The position numbers and the translations under genes were made by a program. From Bipolaris cookei (Eukaryota > Ascomycota > Dothideomycetes > Pleosporales > Pleosporaceae), in the NCBI GenBank assembly GCA_002286855.1, contig NRSV01000013.1, positions 246,497 to 310,496 of the forward strand: DNA of 64,000 nucleotides, in the 5' to 3' direction. Of this stretch, positions 21,826 to 33,158 are shown in pieces (position 1 is the first letter of the stretch; each line of letters opens with the position of its first letter). A model generated the notes under the pieces. The model searched no databases. It was not told the origin of the DNA and saw nothing but the letters and a program-made list of their open reading frames with translations.

Positions 21826-23781
21826 CTAAGAACCCATGTACGCGTCGAACTGGAAGTTGTTCATGTCGGTCGAGGCGGTAAGGCTGGGGTCGAAAAAGGC
21901 TGTATTATCGAACACCATAGGCTCACTTGCATGCATAGTCATACCATAGTCCACAAACTGATTTGGGTCCACAGGGACTTGGTTGATCAGTGGCATGGGC
22001 AGAGGCTGTTGCGATACGGGGTACTGGGCAGCAACAGCAACAGTGGGGTCGAGAGTGTACGATACTGTGGTGGCGGGAGCGGGAGCAGCGGGAGCAGCGA
22101 CAGTGGCGGTGCTGGCGAGATCGAAAGAGGCGTTGTTGTCGATGGGCTCGGGCATGTCGTTGTCTGAGTTGTCGGCGGGAGACTGAGGAGCGGGCTTGTT
22201 CTCGACTTCCACCTCTTTGATCCAATTTTGCTTCAGGTACTCCATAGGAGGGTGATCGCCACCACCAATACCACCGCGCTTCTCGTCACTGCGACCCTTC
22301 CTGCCCCGCTTGCGGGGATGGAAGTGGGCACGGCGAAGATGGGCAGCAGCGTTGTAGTAGGCACCGTATACCTTCTTGTTACGGCAGTGTTTACAGTTGG
22401 AAAGAAATTTCTGGTCCGCTGATGAGTCGACACAGATGTAGCCCTTCCTACGCGAGGCATGGGCACGAGCAATATGACGATCGAGTTCGTGAGTGCCACG
22501 GAACCCATCGGGTCGCTCGTTGCAAAAGTTACACTTGATCTTTGGATGCTGGGGTCGCACATAGGGCGTTTTAGCTATGACACCAACAGTTTTGGACGAG
22601 CCATCCTCTGACCGAATCCTTGTCATCTGAGCATTGGACGACGCAGACTCGGTCTCATCGAGGTTGTTGATTGCTTTTGGAGCAATCTTACGAGACGCAG
22701 CTTGTGCAATGATCTCGCGCTCACGTTGCAACTGGCGAGAGTGCGTCGACGAGGATGCGGACAGCTCGCTCGAGTCACCCAGGCTAGACGCGGCTGAAGT
22801 CGACCTCCGCATATCCTCCGCCAGGCACGACTGGTCGTTGTTGTTGTTGAAGAGGGTGATGTCGGAAGAGGCAAGTGCAGGCACACTTGCGGGAAGCGAA
22901 GAAGACAAAGAAGCAGCAGCAGCAGAAGGAGAAAGGAAAGCTTCACTGGAGGAGCCAGTGAAGGAGAGAAAAGGAGACACACCAGCGGACTCGCTGATGG
23001 GTTTTGATTCGACATCAAAGGAATAAGGAAAAGTCCCATCCTCCGAGAGGATGGGCATGATACATGAAGAGTCAGACTGAACACGCAACATGGAAACTTG
23101 ATCGAAAAACAGAGGGTTGTAACTACCCTGACGACTCATGTTACTGGATTGAGTAACAGGCGTCATCAGAGCAGTTGACGGAGTTTGGGGCGAAGAGACA
23201 TCGGACGATGAGCTCCACTGTGGGGTAGGTGTCAGTTGCAACTGTTGAGAATGCTGGGGAAAGGGGAAGGTGGAGGCGTCATGAGGCTGAATGCAGCTGC
23301 TGACGTAGTCGTCAACGCTGTACTCGGCGATGGCGCCATCGCAGCCAGTTTCTGGCAGCGAGTGCAGACTAGACTGCCTCTGCATCGACGAGTCCGAGTA
23401 GAGGGTGTAGTCGGTGTAGGCGCCAGTTGAGGGGTCGTTCATGGCCGAATCTGAGCGGTTCATGACCGGGGCCGAGGCAGACATCTGGGGTGTGTGTTAG
23501 AGCGGGGGAAAGAGGCGCAGATCAAACAAGATCCATACTGAGAATTGGGTCACGTCGGATGCGGGGCAGGGCATTGAGCGTGGTATTTGTTCAGCCGCAG
23601 AGGCTGATGTGGGCTGGCAGGCGAGCTGGAACCAGGCGAGATTCCGCTCCTCCTCAGTGAGGTGGGCGTTGCTCATCCAGAAGTTGCGCTTGGCCTGCTG
23701 GAGGAAGTCGACGTAGGTGTTGCTACTACTACTGCTACTACTGCTACTACTACTACTACTAGCGGACAAGGTTGAAGCCAT
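21826..23781 (-). CDS. C2H2-type zinc-finger regulator
   Basis: Two exons (23781-23539 and 23484-21826; 54-nt intron) encode 633 residues. The join TTC TCA | ATG TCT is in phase, so the ATG at 23484 is internal and the true start is at 23781. Near the N-terminus is a poly-Ser run from AGT/AGC repeats, then VDFLQQAKRNFWMSNAHLTE. Residues about 385-480 hold two zinc-finger-like modules: CNFCNERPDGFRGTHELDRH with IARAH, and CKHCRNKKVYGAYYNAAAHL with RRAH, followed by a basic RKRGRKGR patch. The rest is Ser/Asn/Pro-rich and disordered. This type is a fungal-specific putative transcription factor group; targets are unknown. Confidence 0.82.
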
Positions 23782-24863
23782 GAGCGGTGGTAGTGGTGAG
23801 GATAAAGTTTTCTTGGTAGCGTAGAGTGAGGTTGCTGGGTGGGCTATAGCACAGCAATTAGCACGGACGGAATGAGCAAGGAGCAGAGGGTGCAAGTGCA
23901 GCAAATCTTACCGTTTGTGGTGGTTTGTGGTGGTTTGCAACGACAGGTGCGTTGGGTGTGCTTGCAGAGAGGATTGTGCAGATGGTATATGTGCAAAGGT
24001 GAATGTAGATGGGAATGTAGATGTGGATGTGGATATGTATGCAAGTACGTGAGACGGGATGGATGGTCAAATGGTGAAAACGAGCGGGTTGCGTCGGGGG
24101 GGAGCCCGAGCCTTTTAGCATGGCGTGGCGCACACGCACATGGGGGACGAGCGATGCGCTGGCTCGCGTCGGCGACAGTCTGACGCCTGCGGCCCGCGCT
24201 GAGCTGTGGGCAAAAGGACCAGGGCACCGCTCAGAAGGGCAACGTGCTGTGGTGATCATGGCCCCGTAGAGACTCACATTATTGGATACGACCACCCGTC
24301 GACGCCCTCATTTGCTGCCTCGCGCTGTCGAGCCTGTCCAGGGCCTGCACGACACAAGCAGGCCCTCCCCCAGCGTGCATCCAGCGTGTATTCGGCCTAC
24401 AGCCCGCCGGTGCCCTATAGTGTATCCGCACTGGGCAGAAGGCAAGGCACATGTCCTGCATGAGGTCGCATCTGGCAGCCTGTGCGGTCAGTGGCAGCGC
24501 CATCCACCGCACCCTGTGGCCCCGGCTTCCAGCCCACGTTGCCCATCTTCCCCGATGCGACATCACCAGCCCACCACATCGTCGTCATTCCATCCCCCTC
24601 TGCGAATCGCGGAAACGGCGGATCGCCCTCAGTCTCCTCGTCTTCGTTAGCAGCCCGTCGCCTCCAATGGTCCAGACAGGTCCATGGACCGCATCTTTGG
24701 CAATGCTCTGCAAACCACCACGTCCCCTTCCTGTCGTGAACTACCGCTTCTGGTTGGTGCACATCTCGTCAACCCCCAACCCCCCCCGGATTGCCTGTCT
24801 GAATCGTGCCAAATATCAAGTTCATTTCACAAGGTTTAATTATCTATACTGCCTCTACCTTTC
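23782..24863. other. Intergenic upstream of the C2H2 gene
   Basis: About 1.1 kb between two minus-strand genes. A GATGTGGAT/GAATGTAGAT simple repeat lies at 24000-24040. Open frames on both strands (up to 145 residues) are GC-composition artefacts with no domain. Confidence 0.5.
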
Positions 24864-26417
24864 TTAGCTCGCAGGGGCATTGGCAAACACCGCACCAGGC
24901 ATTCCTGGCGACAGCAGCAGCTCTATCAGCCTGCTCCGCTTACGCCTGTGTCGTTGCGATGACACAGGTGCCGAGCATGACGACGCTGACGACGAGAAGG
25001 AGAACCTCGACGCCCGACTGCCTTGTCCCTTGTCCGACTCTGCCTCGCTCACGCTCACGCTCACGCTTGCTGTGCTTGCCTTTTCATCATGGCCCTCCTT
25101 CGAGACACTGCAGCTGCCATTGCACAGCCAATACCTATCCAGCGATGCCTCAGTCGCCTCTGCAACAACCCCCAGCTCTTCAAAGAACATGGCCACATCC
25201 TCCTCAAGCCCCACCAGCTCCGCGTAACGCTTCTCCTCGGATGCTAATTTGGTGCCATCAAACGTGCATGCATCAAGTGCTGTTGCAACAGAGTCGCTGC
25301 GCAGCCTTACTGGCTCCTGTACAAGCATCATGGTCCCCGGCAGATAGATGATCCGATCGCCAGCCACGTCAACGCTGCTGCGCCTGTGCTGCGTGTCCGT
25401 GTGTGTGCGCGTAATACTATTCCTGCCCCATCGCGTGTTTGAAGGCGACGAGGGCGAGCACAACTTGTCGGCCACCACCATGATATTGGCCGGGTCGTCG
25501 TTCCGGGCACACCACGCCCGTGAACTGCCTAATGTTTCACTCACGACATGTCCTTTGCCAATCGCATACAGTTCCTGGGGTGTCGATAATACCGAGCTTG
25601 GCGACCCTACTACTGTTGCCGCTGTGGTAGTATTTCCTCCTCTGATACAGCCTCTACTGCTCAATTCGTACCCTGCAACGTCCGTGTCGAGCGCCGCCAG
25701 TTGCCTGCCTTGCCGCTTTGGCCCGACGCGCGTCTGTTGCGCCAAAGACGTGCGAGATTGCTTTGCACTAGGAGAAATTGCTGCCCCGCTGTCTTGTGCC
25801 TGTGCATCTACTAGTAGTAATTTTCCCATCATCCCTCTCTTGCTCATCTCCACGTCACATGACCGGACCCGCTTCTTTCTCCTCTGCTCTCCCTCCTTCT
25901 CCCTGTTGTTGTTCTTCCTCCGAATGGTATCAAAGTACCCTAGTCCACCAACACCGCCTACTTGCCCCTCTCCAACCGCTTCAACCGCTTCAACCAGCGG
26001 TGAAGCACGTGATTCCAAGCTGCCATATGGCGCCGAATGCGCTTTTCTCCGTAATCGTGCCCAAGCCAGACCTCTTGCCACACCGCTGCCCATTCTGATG
26101 TCATCGGTGGGGGGCAATGTAGTCGTCGTACTCGGTCTTTCTTCTTGTGACTCTGCCTCCGTTGGTGGGGGTGGCGATACTCTGGATCCATCTCTCCGTT
26201 GCGGTGAGGCCTTATCTTCTCTGTTGTTGTTGTTGTTGTTGTCGTCATGACCATTCTCATCGGCTTTGTCTTCGGAAGATGAAAAATTCGAGTAACTAGC
26301 AGCCGTAGCCCAGAGTCCAGCCAGCATATCGATGTCACTCGTCGGCCGTCCTGCAAAGTTTGCACTCGGCAGTAGCTCAACTGGCATATCGTAGTAGTCT
26401 TCTACAACATGCGGCAT
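24864..26417 (-). CDS. Unknown 517-residue protein
   Basis: Single-exon frame with an ATG at 26417. No family recognised. The N-terminus MPHVVEDYYDMPVELLPS is followed by a poly-Asn run, a Ser/Pro/Thr-rich segment, a basic patch (REKEGEQRRKKRVR), then a segment with several ordered-looking motifs: TPQELYAIGKGHVVSETLG, AGDRIIYLPGTMMLVQEPVR, KRYAELVGLEEDVAMFFEEL. Ser-rich acidic sequence and a basic RHRRKRSRLIELL near the C-terminus end it. The ordered patches (about residues 275-430) argue for a real gene; they could be a small globular domain. The opposite strand is also open for 300 codons here, but that frame reads as low-complexity Ser/Pro/Leu. Confidence 0.65.
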   Translation of the reverse strand: MPHVVEDYYDMPVELLPSANFAGRPTSDIDMLAGLWATAASYSNFSSSEDKADENGHDDNNNNNNREDKASPQRRDGSRVSPPPPTEAESQEERPSTTTTLPPTDDIRMGSGVARGLAWARLRRKAHSAPYGSLESRASPLVEAVEAVGEGQVGGVGGLGYFDTIRRKNNNREKEGEQRRKKRVRSCDVEMSKRGMMGKLLLVDAQAQDSGAAISPSAKQSRTSLAQQTRVGPKRQGRQLAALDTDVAGYELSSRGCIRGGNTTTAATVVGSPSSVLSTPQELYAIGKGHVVSETLGSSRAWCARNDDPANIMVVADKLCSPSSPSNTRWGRNSITRTHTDTQHRRSSVDVAGDRIIYLPGTMMLVQEPVRLRSDSVATALDACTFDGTKLASEEKRYAELVGLEEDVAMFFEELGVVAEATEASLDRYWLCNGSCSVSKEGHDEKASTASVSVSVSEAESDKGQGSRASRFSFSSSASSCSAPVSSQRHRRKRSRLIELLLSPGMPGAVFANAPAS

Positions 26418-27110
26418 CGTGGCAGGCAGTAATAATAGAAACTGGGACTAATCCGACAGCAAATGTGTGCATTCACAATAGTAATAAACAATACCAGTCG
26501 GACCTCTTTAACAAGCACCACCAGTTCCTCCTCGCACTTAGCTGAACATATATTTCTTTGTCCGCACACATCTGCACTGGTCACGCTGCGGCTGCACAGA
26601 CAATAGCAACCCGCGGGGTATGCTGCATCGCAATTATTTTTGGTGCACAAAGAATCGCAAGGCTGAGTACCTTCATCCTGCATCTCTCTCCCTATCTCCC
26701 AGAAAAGGAATTTTCGCTATTCGGCTCATGTAGACTCCGTGGCCCCCAAATCCGCTTCCTTGTAAAGCCGCCGACAATCACACTCGAAATCCGGTTAAGC
26801 TTAGCTTTGCCATATATTAACGTTTCCCCCCCCCCGCACAATATGCGCAGTCAATCGCTGAGCCTCATCCGCTTGACCCGGCTACTTGGAACCCTCAATG
26901 ATTTGCAACACCAATACATGCATCTTCTACTATTTTCATAACCACCTAAATTGACCCGCCGAATCCGACTGCTTTTACCCTAGATCAATTCTGCAGTTGA
27001 CATACGATGTCCAGGTGGACTGTTTTACTATGATTTAGAGATTTGTGCCAAGCATAAAGACACGTGACATGGACTCCACCAAGTGCATCAGAAAAATTTT
27101 CCAAAAAAAA
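26418..27110. other. Intergenic, nothing recognised
   Basis: Promoter region of the unknown 517-residue protein and downstream flank of the 5S rRNA gene. No gene or structured repeat seen apart from a C run at 26826-26835. Confidence 0.45.
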
Positions 27111-27229
27111 ACATACGACAGCGGGGATTCGCCAGTGGTCTCCCACCTGACTACTAATCCGCCGGTAAACTGCTTAAGTATGGATGATCGAACGGGGATC
27201 CCTGCTGCCAGTGTCCTATGATCGTATGT
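27111..27229 (-). rRNA. 5S ribosomal RNA gene
   Basis: Read on the minus strand, the 119-nt stretch starts ACATACGATCATAGG and ends with GTCGTATGT, which pair as the 5S terminal stem (ACATACGA with TCGTATGT, no mismatch). Hallmark internal blocks are present: CGATCATCCATACTTAAGC, GGATTAGTAGTCAGGTGGG and GACCACTGGCGAATCCC, which correspond to the A box, intermediate element and C box of the internal Pol III promoter. A run of T follows at once (27110-27103 on the minus strand), the Pol III terminator. One C-U mismatch seems present in helix II. Dispersed single 5S genes are normal in filamentous ascomycetes; this copy may be functional or slightly diverged. Confidence 0.93.
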
Positions 27230-27502
27230 GGAAGAATTGGGAATTAAAAACCTTATGATTGTGAGCGTAAAGCAGAGAACAATGAACTTGGCTGCTTAAA
27301 ATCGAGAGTTTGTAAGAAAGGGTTTCTATTTTTCCTTATCATAACACAATCAAAGAATGTGCATTAGTTATCATAGCAGTTTAAACTCGTCTGTTGTTTA
27401 CAACAAGATGGTAAGACAGAATACAAGCCCTCAGTCTTCCAACACACATTACATAGTACAGATCCCATCTCTACAACATTCCCATCACTTACTCGACACA
27501 AC
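27230..27502. other. Short spacer
   Basis: 5' flank of the 5S gene and 3' end of the metallo-beta-lactamase-type gene; nothing else seen. Confidence 0.4.
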
Positions 27503-28598
27503 CTACACACTCTCCCCAAAAATCTCCGCCCCCTCATGCCCTCCCCTCCTCAAAAAAATCTTCATACTCTGCAACACCTGCGCCTTCAAATCCGGACGAC
27601 TTAGATTCTGCCCCGCAAAACCCCCATACGTACTATCAAACTCAAACGGCTTGATCGCCTTCCAGATGGCCAGGATGGCGGGCGGAGGTAAAGGGATCAT
27701 GTTTGGGTAAGCCCACATGAAAGAGTAGGATGTCGTATCAGGGATACGGTGAGCATTGTTGAAGCCGGACTGTGACGTTAAAACAGATATTATAGTTTGA
27801 TTATGGGAAAAAAAGGGAAGGATACTTACAGGTACACTCATAAATGTATCAGCAATAAACAACTTCCCATCCCAATGCGCGACTGAACTCCCTTCGAAAT
27901 GGCCGCCGCACTGGATCATCTTGACCTCACCACTCACCTCTTCAATCGCTGTTACACCCCTCACGAGCCTTCTGACACCCTTCTTATCCTCGCGATTAAG
28001 CCATTGCGCGTCGTCTTGGCATATGTACACGGGACAACCGAATGCATCTGCCCACTCGAGGTGCGTGGTGTAGAAATGTGGGTGGCTAATTACAATTGCT
28101 TTGAGCCCACCCTTTGACTTGACAAAGTCAATCGTCTCCGGGTTCAGCAATGCAATGCAGTCCCAGAGTACGTTGCCATGGCTCGTCTGAAGCAAGATGG
28201 CGCGTTGCCCGATTCCTAGTTGCTTGCGGGTGGTGCTTGAGTCGGCGAGACCGGCAGGGAGTTCCGAAGGGGTTAGAGGCTGTGTGCTGATGTAGTGGAT
28301 TCGGGAATCCTTGGGGTTAGTTTCGAATACATTTTTCTGTGTTTTTTGGTCTTTGGCGAGACTGGTCCAGGATTGGCCGGATGCTGGGACATATTGACGG
28401 GGATCCTATGGCATGTTAGGTTTTATCATTCTTGGAGTTGAATTTTTGGCGTGCTCGGAACTAGTAAAAGATTAATTCGTAAACACTTGTATGACGTACA
28501 TCGCAGATGCGGCATGTTTCAGGGTGTTGCGACAGCGGAACGTCATATTGTGTTCCGCATGTTTCGCAGATGGCTAAGTCGCTTGGCGAGAACCTCAT
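27503..28598 (-). CDS. Metallo-beta-lactamase-fold protein with N-terminal zinc ribbon
   Basis: Three exons (28598-28500, 28405-27830, 27769-27503) give 313 residues. Residues 7-33 hold CETCGTQYDVPLSQHPETC and CRIC, a two-CxxC zinc ribbon, then DDPRQYVPASGQSW. The central part is a metallo-beta-lactamase-like fold: LLQTSHGNVLWDC, then ISHPHFYTTHLEWADAFGCP, CGGHFEGSSVAHW and IADTFMSVP. The usual HxHxDH metal motif is seen here as HPHFYTTH, so the Asp is absent and the metal site is altered; His of GGHFEG and Asp of IADT are kept. Substrate unknown; this is a widespread fungal and plant family of uncharacterised hydrolase-like proteins. Introns of 94 and 60 nt both have good consensus. Confidence 0.85.
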
Positions 28599-29079
28599 CT
28601 TGTGTAATTTGAGAGTTATTGTATGGTTGTGTAATGAGAATGTATAGTGTCGCGGAGCAATTGGTGTATGTCATCTGTCAAGGCTGTCATGATTGCTTTT
28701 TTTTAAAAAAAAATATAACGACCAAAAGTGGGGTTAGCAGGGACGGAGTCAGCTTCTAGAGCTTAACCTAGTATCAAGGCACATCGATGATGACAAAGTT
28801 TTGGAACCTGAAGCTGGTGAATTCGTTCCATGGGCTTCGTGGCTGCAGGATTGGACCTAGTCTTAGAGACCTATCGTGGATGCCTAATAGGAAAGAATAC
28901 GGTACCTCGGGGTGACAAATTGGAGCGCACTAGACCACGAATCCGTACATTTGTCAGGATTCAACGAATCCTCACAAGCTTGGTCATTTCATTCGAGACA
29001 GATGATTTTTGTTGCGCAATACTGAGCATATACAAAGGCTAACTGCAACGCTCCAAAACCCCATTACCAAAAGCATTTT
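28599..29079. other. Intergenic, nothing recognised
   Basis: Promoter of the metallo-beta-lactamase-type gene and 3' flank of the dipeptidyl aminopeptidase gene. A T/A homopolymer junction lies at 28698-28714. Confidence 0.45.
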
Positions 29080-31861
29080 CTACTTTTCTACCGACTTCGC
29101 GTCAATCTGTGCCTTTGGATTTGCATTTGCAATTCTCGACCATTCGCCGTTGAAAGCATTGATAAGCCACCATCTCAATTCTGTGTCTTCGTCAGCATTA
29201 ACTCTTGTCTGCCCAGTAACACTACTTACTGTCAAAGACAATCTTGTTGGCGTTGTGGAAGTATATGCTATGGTCCGAGTCTGGGAACACATGTACGTCG
29301 TAGTTTTCAATGCCTGCAAGATCCAACCGGTCCAGTAGAGTAAGCGTGTTCTGCATGTGCACGTTGTCATCGGCAACACCGTGCATTACCAGAAATCGGA
29401 CATTCTTCGCGAGCGATCTCACATCAGTAATAGTCGAGTTTTCATAGCCTTCGGGATTGTTCTGGGGCGTGTGCATATAGCGCTCCGTGTAGATGGAGTC
29501 GTAGAAGCGCCAGTCGGTAACAGGCGCAACGGCCATTCCGTACTTGAACGTCTCTCCTCCATCCTGCTCAAGGGTCTTCAGGGTGTTGAAGCCTCCGTAA
29601 CTCCAACCCCATATAGCCAACCTATCAGCATCAACGTACTTTTTGCTTGCCCAAATCTTAGCCGCTGCAATCTGGTCGTGCGCTTCGTAGTATCCAATGT
29701 TGCCTCGAGTGATGCAGCGCAGCTTGCGACCGAGGAAACCTGTGCCGCGTCCATCTACAGTGACAACAATGTAACCGAGACTCGCAGCAATGTAGGACTG
29801 GAAATCAACCTTGAATCGCTTATTCACTTCCTGCGAACCTGGACCACTGTATTGATAGAACAATACAGGATACTTCTTCTTCTCGTCAAAGTGTGGTGGG
29901 CGGCGTTCTAGAACGTTGAGTTTGAAACCGTCAACGTCAATTGTCTGGTATTTGAGAATTGGCATTTCAAGCTGGCGTACTAAGCGATCAAGGCCTTTGT
30001 TTTCTTCGATAACCTTTTCGTATTTCTCCTTATTTGCCGATGTGCTGATGATCTTTTGCCATGGAATTCCGGGCCCCTTGTACGAGATCAAGGCATATGA
30101 ACCACCAGCAGAGAATGATGCGTCGTAGTACCCTGAGCCGCTATTCTCTACAACTTCGCTCTTTCCGGTACCGTTCAGATACACAGAGTATGCATGTCGC
30201 TCTATGGAGCCTTTCTCGGTGGATACGTAGTAGACAAGGTTGTTCTTCAAATCCACTCGGGACGGCGCCTCGACAACTTCCCATTCACCCTGGGTAAGCA
30301 ACACAGGCTTATCGCTGTCCAAGGGTGCAAAGTAGCCAATGTGATCATAGCCCTCATGAATGACAGTGTCAATGTAGCCATCGTGTTCGCGACCATTGGC
30401 AGGATCTGCTGGTACAAAGGTAGTTTTTTGTGAGACCTCGAACCATCCACCGTCTAATTCCGCAACATTCTCGGTCCTGATAGTCTTTCCGGTACGTTGC
30501 TCGACGTCCATCAACACTAACTTGAGGATATCGCTCTCACGGTTCGTTTCCCGAACAAGTACCTGCTTTGTCTTGCCAGCCCAAATGATCTCGGTGATTA
30601 GCCTGTTGTCATCTTTGAAATCATCCTCAATCTTGACACTGAACACTTCGCCCTTCTCGACGTCGTAGAACTGCAGCGATACGATCGGGTTTGGCGCGCC
30701 AGCCTTGGGGTACTTGATGTCGCGAACTTCGGGATAATTTTCCTCGCCAGCCTTGGGTCTTTCTCCACTGGGCCGTGATAGAAAGTATTGAACTGGGTAC
30801 GTCGGGACGGTTGATTCATCCGTGCGTAAAAAGGCAATGTACTTGCCATCTTCAGACCACCATGTTGCGCTGTTGCCTTGGAAGACCTCCTCTTCGTATA
30901 CCCAATCGGGGATACCGTAGAATAATTCAGTTCCACCGTCCTTTGTGATCTGGATGACTTCTTTCGAATTCAACTTGCGCAAAAACATGTTGTTATCCCT
31001 TGTAAAAACGACCGCATCCGATTGCGGTGATAAGGAGGCCAGTTGGATCACAGCTCCTGGGTTTTGTGGATCTAGAGGCTCTCCAGTTTGTGTCTCGACA
31101 TCGAATATCCAGTAATTGCCTGTACCAGAGTGTCGCCAATTCTTCTGGTAATTCGACAGGACCAGTACCTTCCTGAAGTCCTTGCTTGGCCAAACATCAT
31201 TGGGATAGACAGATGTCCCGTCCACCGTGAAGCTCTTTTCTTTCATAAGTGTAGTTTGTGCTTTTGTAGCCCTTGCATTGCCCTTGCTTCTGATATCCTC
31301 GACTACCAAGTATCCCTCCTTCCCAGAGTCTCTCTCGAGCAACAAGCCGTCCTCGCCCGATGGGCCTGCTATCCACTCGACGCTCTGTTGTTGGGCGTAG
31401 AATCGACCACCCAGAACATCATCCATGGTGATCTTCTTCCCTGAGCCCTTTGTTGAGCTCGCGAGAGGATCATGTGGCCGGCTCGAGACAGGCTTGTAGG
31501 TGCCGCTCATCAAGAAGAACACCAGGGCAAGCGTCCATCCTGCTACGCATGCCGTGCCTACAATCCATAACCATCTTCGCGTCTTCTTATCTACCCCTGT
31601 TGGGGTGCGGTATTGTGCGCCCTCGATATCAAACTGTTCGTGTGGGCGGCTTGCATCGTCGTCGTCGTCAGTGTACTTCTCTCCACGATTTGAATGTGAT
31701 GCACCGGTGACTGCTGGGTTGTTGATGTGTTCGAGAACTAGCGACGTGGTGGAGATGGACGATATGGAGGCATCAGACTCATCTTCTGAGGTACGCGCGG
31801 ATTGTTCATCTTTGGTTAGAAGCTCCGTTTCCTCTTCAGGAAGGGCGCGGTGTCGCGGCAT
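29080..31861 (-). CDS. dapB: Type IV dipeptidyl aminopeptidase (Ste13/DapB-like)
   Basis: Two exons (31861-29230, 29180-29080; 49-nt intron) give 910 residues. This is a serine protease that removes X-Pro or X-Ala dipeptides from N-termini, anchored in the vacuolar or late Golgi membrane as a type II protein. A charged 95-residue cytosolic tail is followed by one membrane segment at about 97-119 (WIVGTACVAGWTLALVFFLM), then the eight-bladed propeller domain and the alpha/beta-hydrolase domain. The catalytic triad is visible: Ser in GWSYGG (about residue 752), Asp in VADDNVH (about 830), His in DSDHSIYFH (about 863). The final exon adds KLRWWLINAFNGEW, completing the usual C-terminus. Vacuolar DapB versus Golgi Ste13 cannot be decided here. 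Confidence 0.93.
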
Positions 31862-32489
31862 CGTAACTGTAACGTGGTGAATTTAAAAGGAACAGGATCA
31901 CTTTTGGAATCAAAACATCCTGATAAAAGAGCAATGGAGATCGCAGTAGACCACTTTCAGAAATTGGCATGCGGCTGTGAGGTGTGGTTAGGGGTTACGT
32001 ATAAGCTAGTATGTGGAGGTGCGGAGTTCACGCGGAGGTGTCAGAGCTAGAGTTGGCCCGAAACATACCAAGCCACTCTTTGATGCAAGGGGGGAACCCC
32101 AACACAACACAAAGAATCCAAGAGATAAATTTCTATTCAAGTCCAAACTAGGATAACTTTAGAATGGTATAGTTTCCGCTTGTTCCTTGCAACTTTGGAA
32201 CTCATCAATCCCCCCCTCCTTGCAATCGTGATAAGCCGAGCCTCTGGAGCTTTCTCACTTGAACGAAATCGTGGCCAATTTGTTGAGTAACACAGCATCC
32301 CTTAATATTTTACTGATATGACCAAGAGACTACTTAAACCAAGGCGGTAGCTATCTTGCAGAATGCTTGTTGGAAGAACTGTCATAGGAAGATGTTGGGC
32401 CTAGGGGAACCTGGGAAGTATCGAGTGCTAGCGTAGAGCTTTGGCTGGAGGAATCGCCCGTGTCAAACAGAACGTGCTTTATCATTAGA
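31862..32489. other. Intergenic, nothing recognised
   Basis: Promoter of the dipeptidyl aminopeptidase gene and 3' flank of rpb7 (both minus strand). No gene or repeat seen. Confidence 0.45.
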
Positions 32490-33158
32490 CTAAGAAGGCA
32501 GCGGGCCAAGGTAATCCTAAGGGTTTGCTTAGTGGGTAGTCATTAGGATTGGCTCTGAAAGTTCCTACCTCCTTCATTGTGCCCACAGCGTACATCTTAT
32601 CAACTTCAGATCTCAGACCCTTGATCTTGATACGGATGTTGGTGCCCTTTTCAATAACCTGTTCTCCATCGTCGGTCCATTGTGGCGGTGTGGCGTTCGC
32701 GTCAAACTTGATCTCGGCAGGAATCATCTATTCCCTGTCAGTAAACAGGGAGGCGCATAGGGAGGGGAGATATTACACTTCGTCCTACGAATGCTTGCAA
32801 AGAACCACAGTCTACAAAGAAACCTGTGCGGAGCACTGAGGTGACAATACCATCCATCTTGACATGGTTAGCTGAGCAATCTGCAGTCGCGCCCCCAGTT
32901 TACACATACCACCTCGCCTTTGTATGGCCTCCACACAACTGCCTTGTAATGTACAACGTATTCAGCGGAGCCGGAGCCAGGCATGACTTTGCCATCGGAT
33001 ATGTCGAACGAGTCCAGGATGCACACTATGGTGTACTTTCCCGTACTCGACCCCTCCTCTTTCTGCAATAGTTCGCGGTGGATGTGCTGACGAATCAGAG
33101 GACCAAAGTACGATGGATGTAGTTGAATCGTCTTCTCGAGTTCTTTGAGAAAAAACAT
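32490..33158 (-). CDS. rpb7: RNA polymerase II subunit Rpb7
   Basis: Four exons (33158-32910, 32857-32777, 32727-32569, 32516-32490) give 171 residues, the same length as yeast Rpb7. With Rpb4 it forms the stalk of RNA polymerase II and takes part in initiation and RNA binding. The protein starts MFFLKELEKTIQLHPSYFGP, with the tip domain to about residue 80 (VMPGSGSAEYVVHYKAVVW, RPYKGEV), then the S1/OB domain (MDGIVTSVLRTGFFVDCGSL, FVGRSMIPAEIKFD, LRSEVDKMYAVGTMKE) and ends DYLGPLPS. The last exon codes only nine codons including the stop, yet is required for the conserved end. All introns are 49-52 nt. Confidence 0.95.

Noticed and set aside
25348..26250. A 300-codon plus-strand frame opposite the unknown 517-residue protein
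   Set aside because: Low-complexity Ser/Leu/Pro composition and no start context; the minus-strand frame is longer and has ordered motifs.
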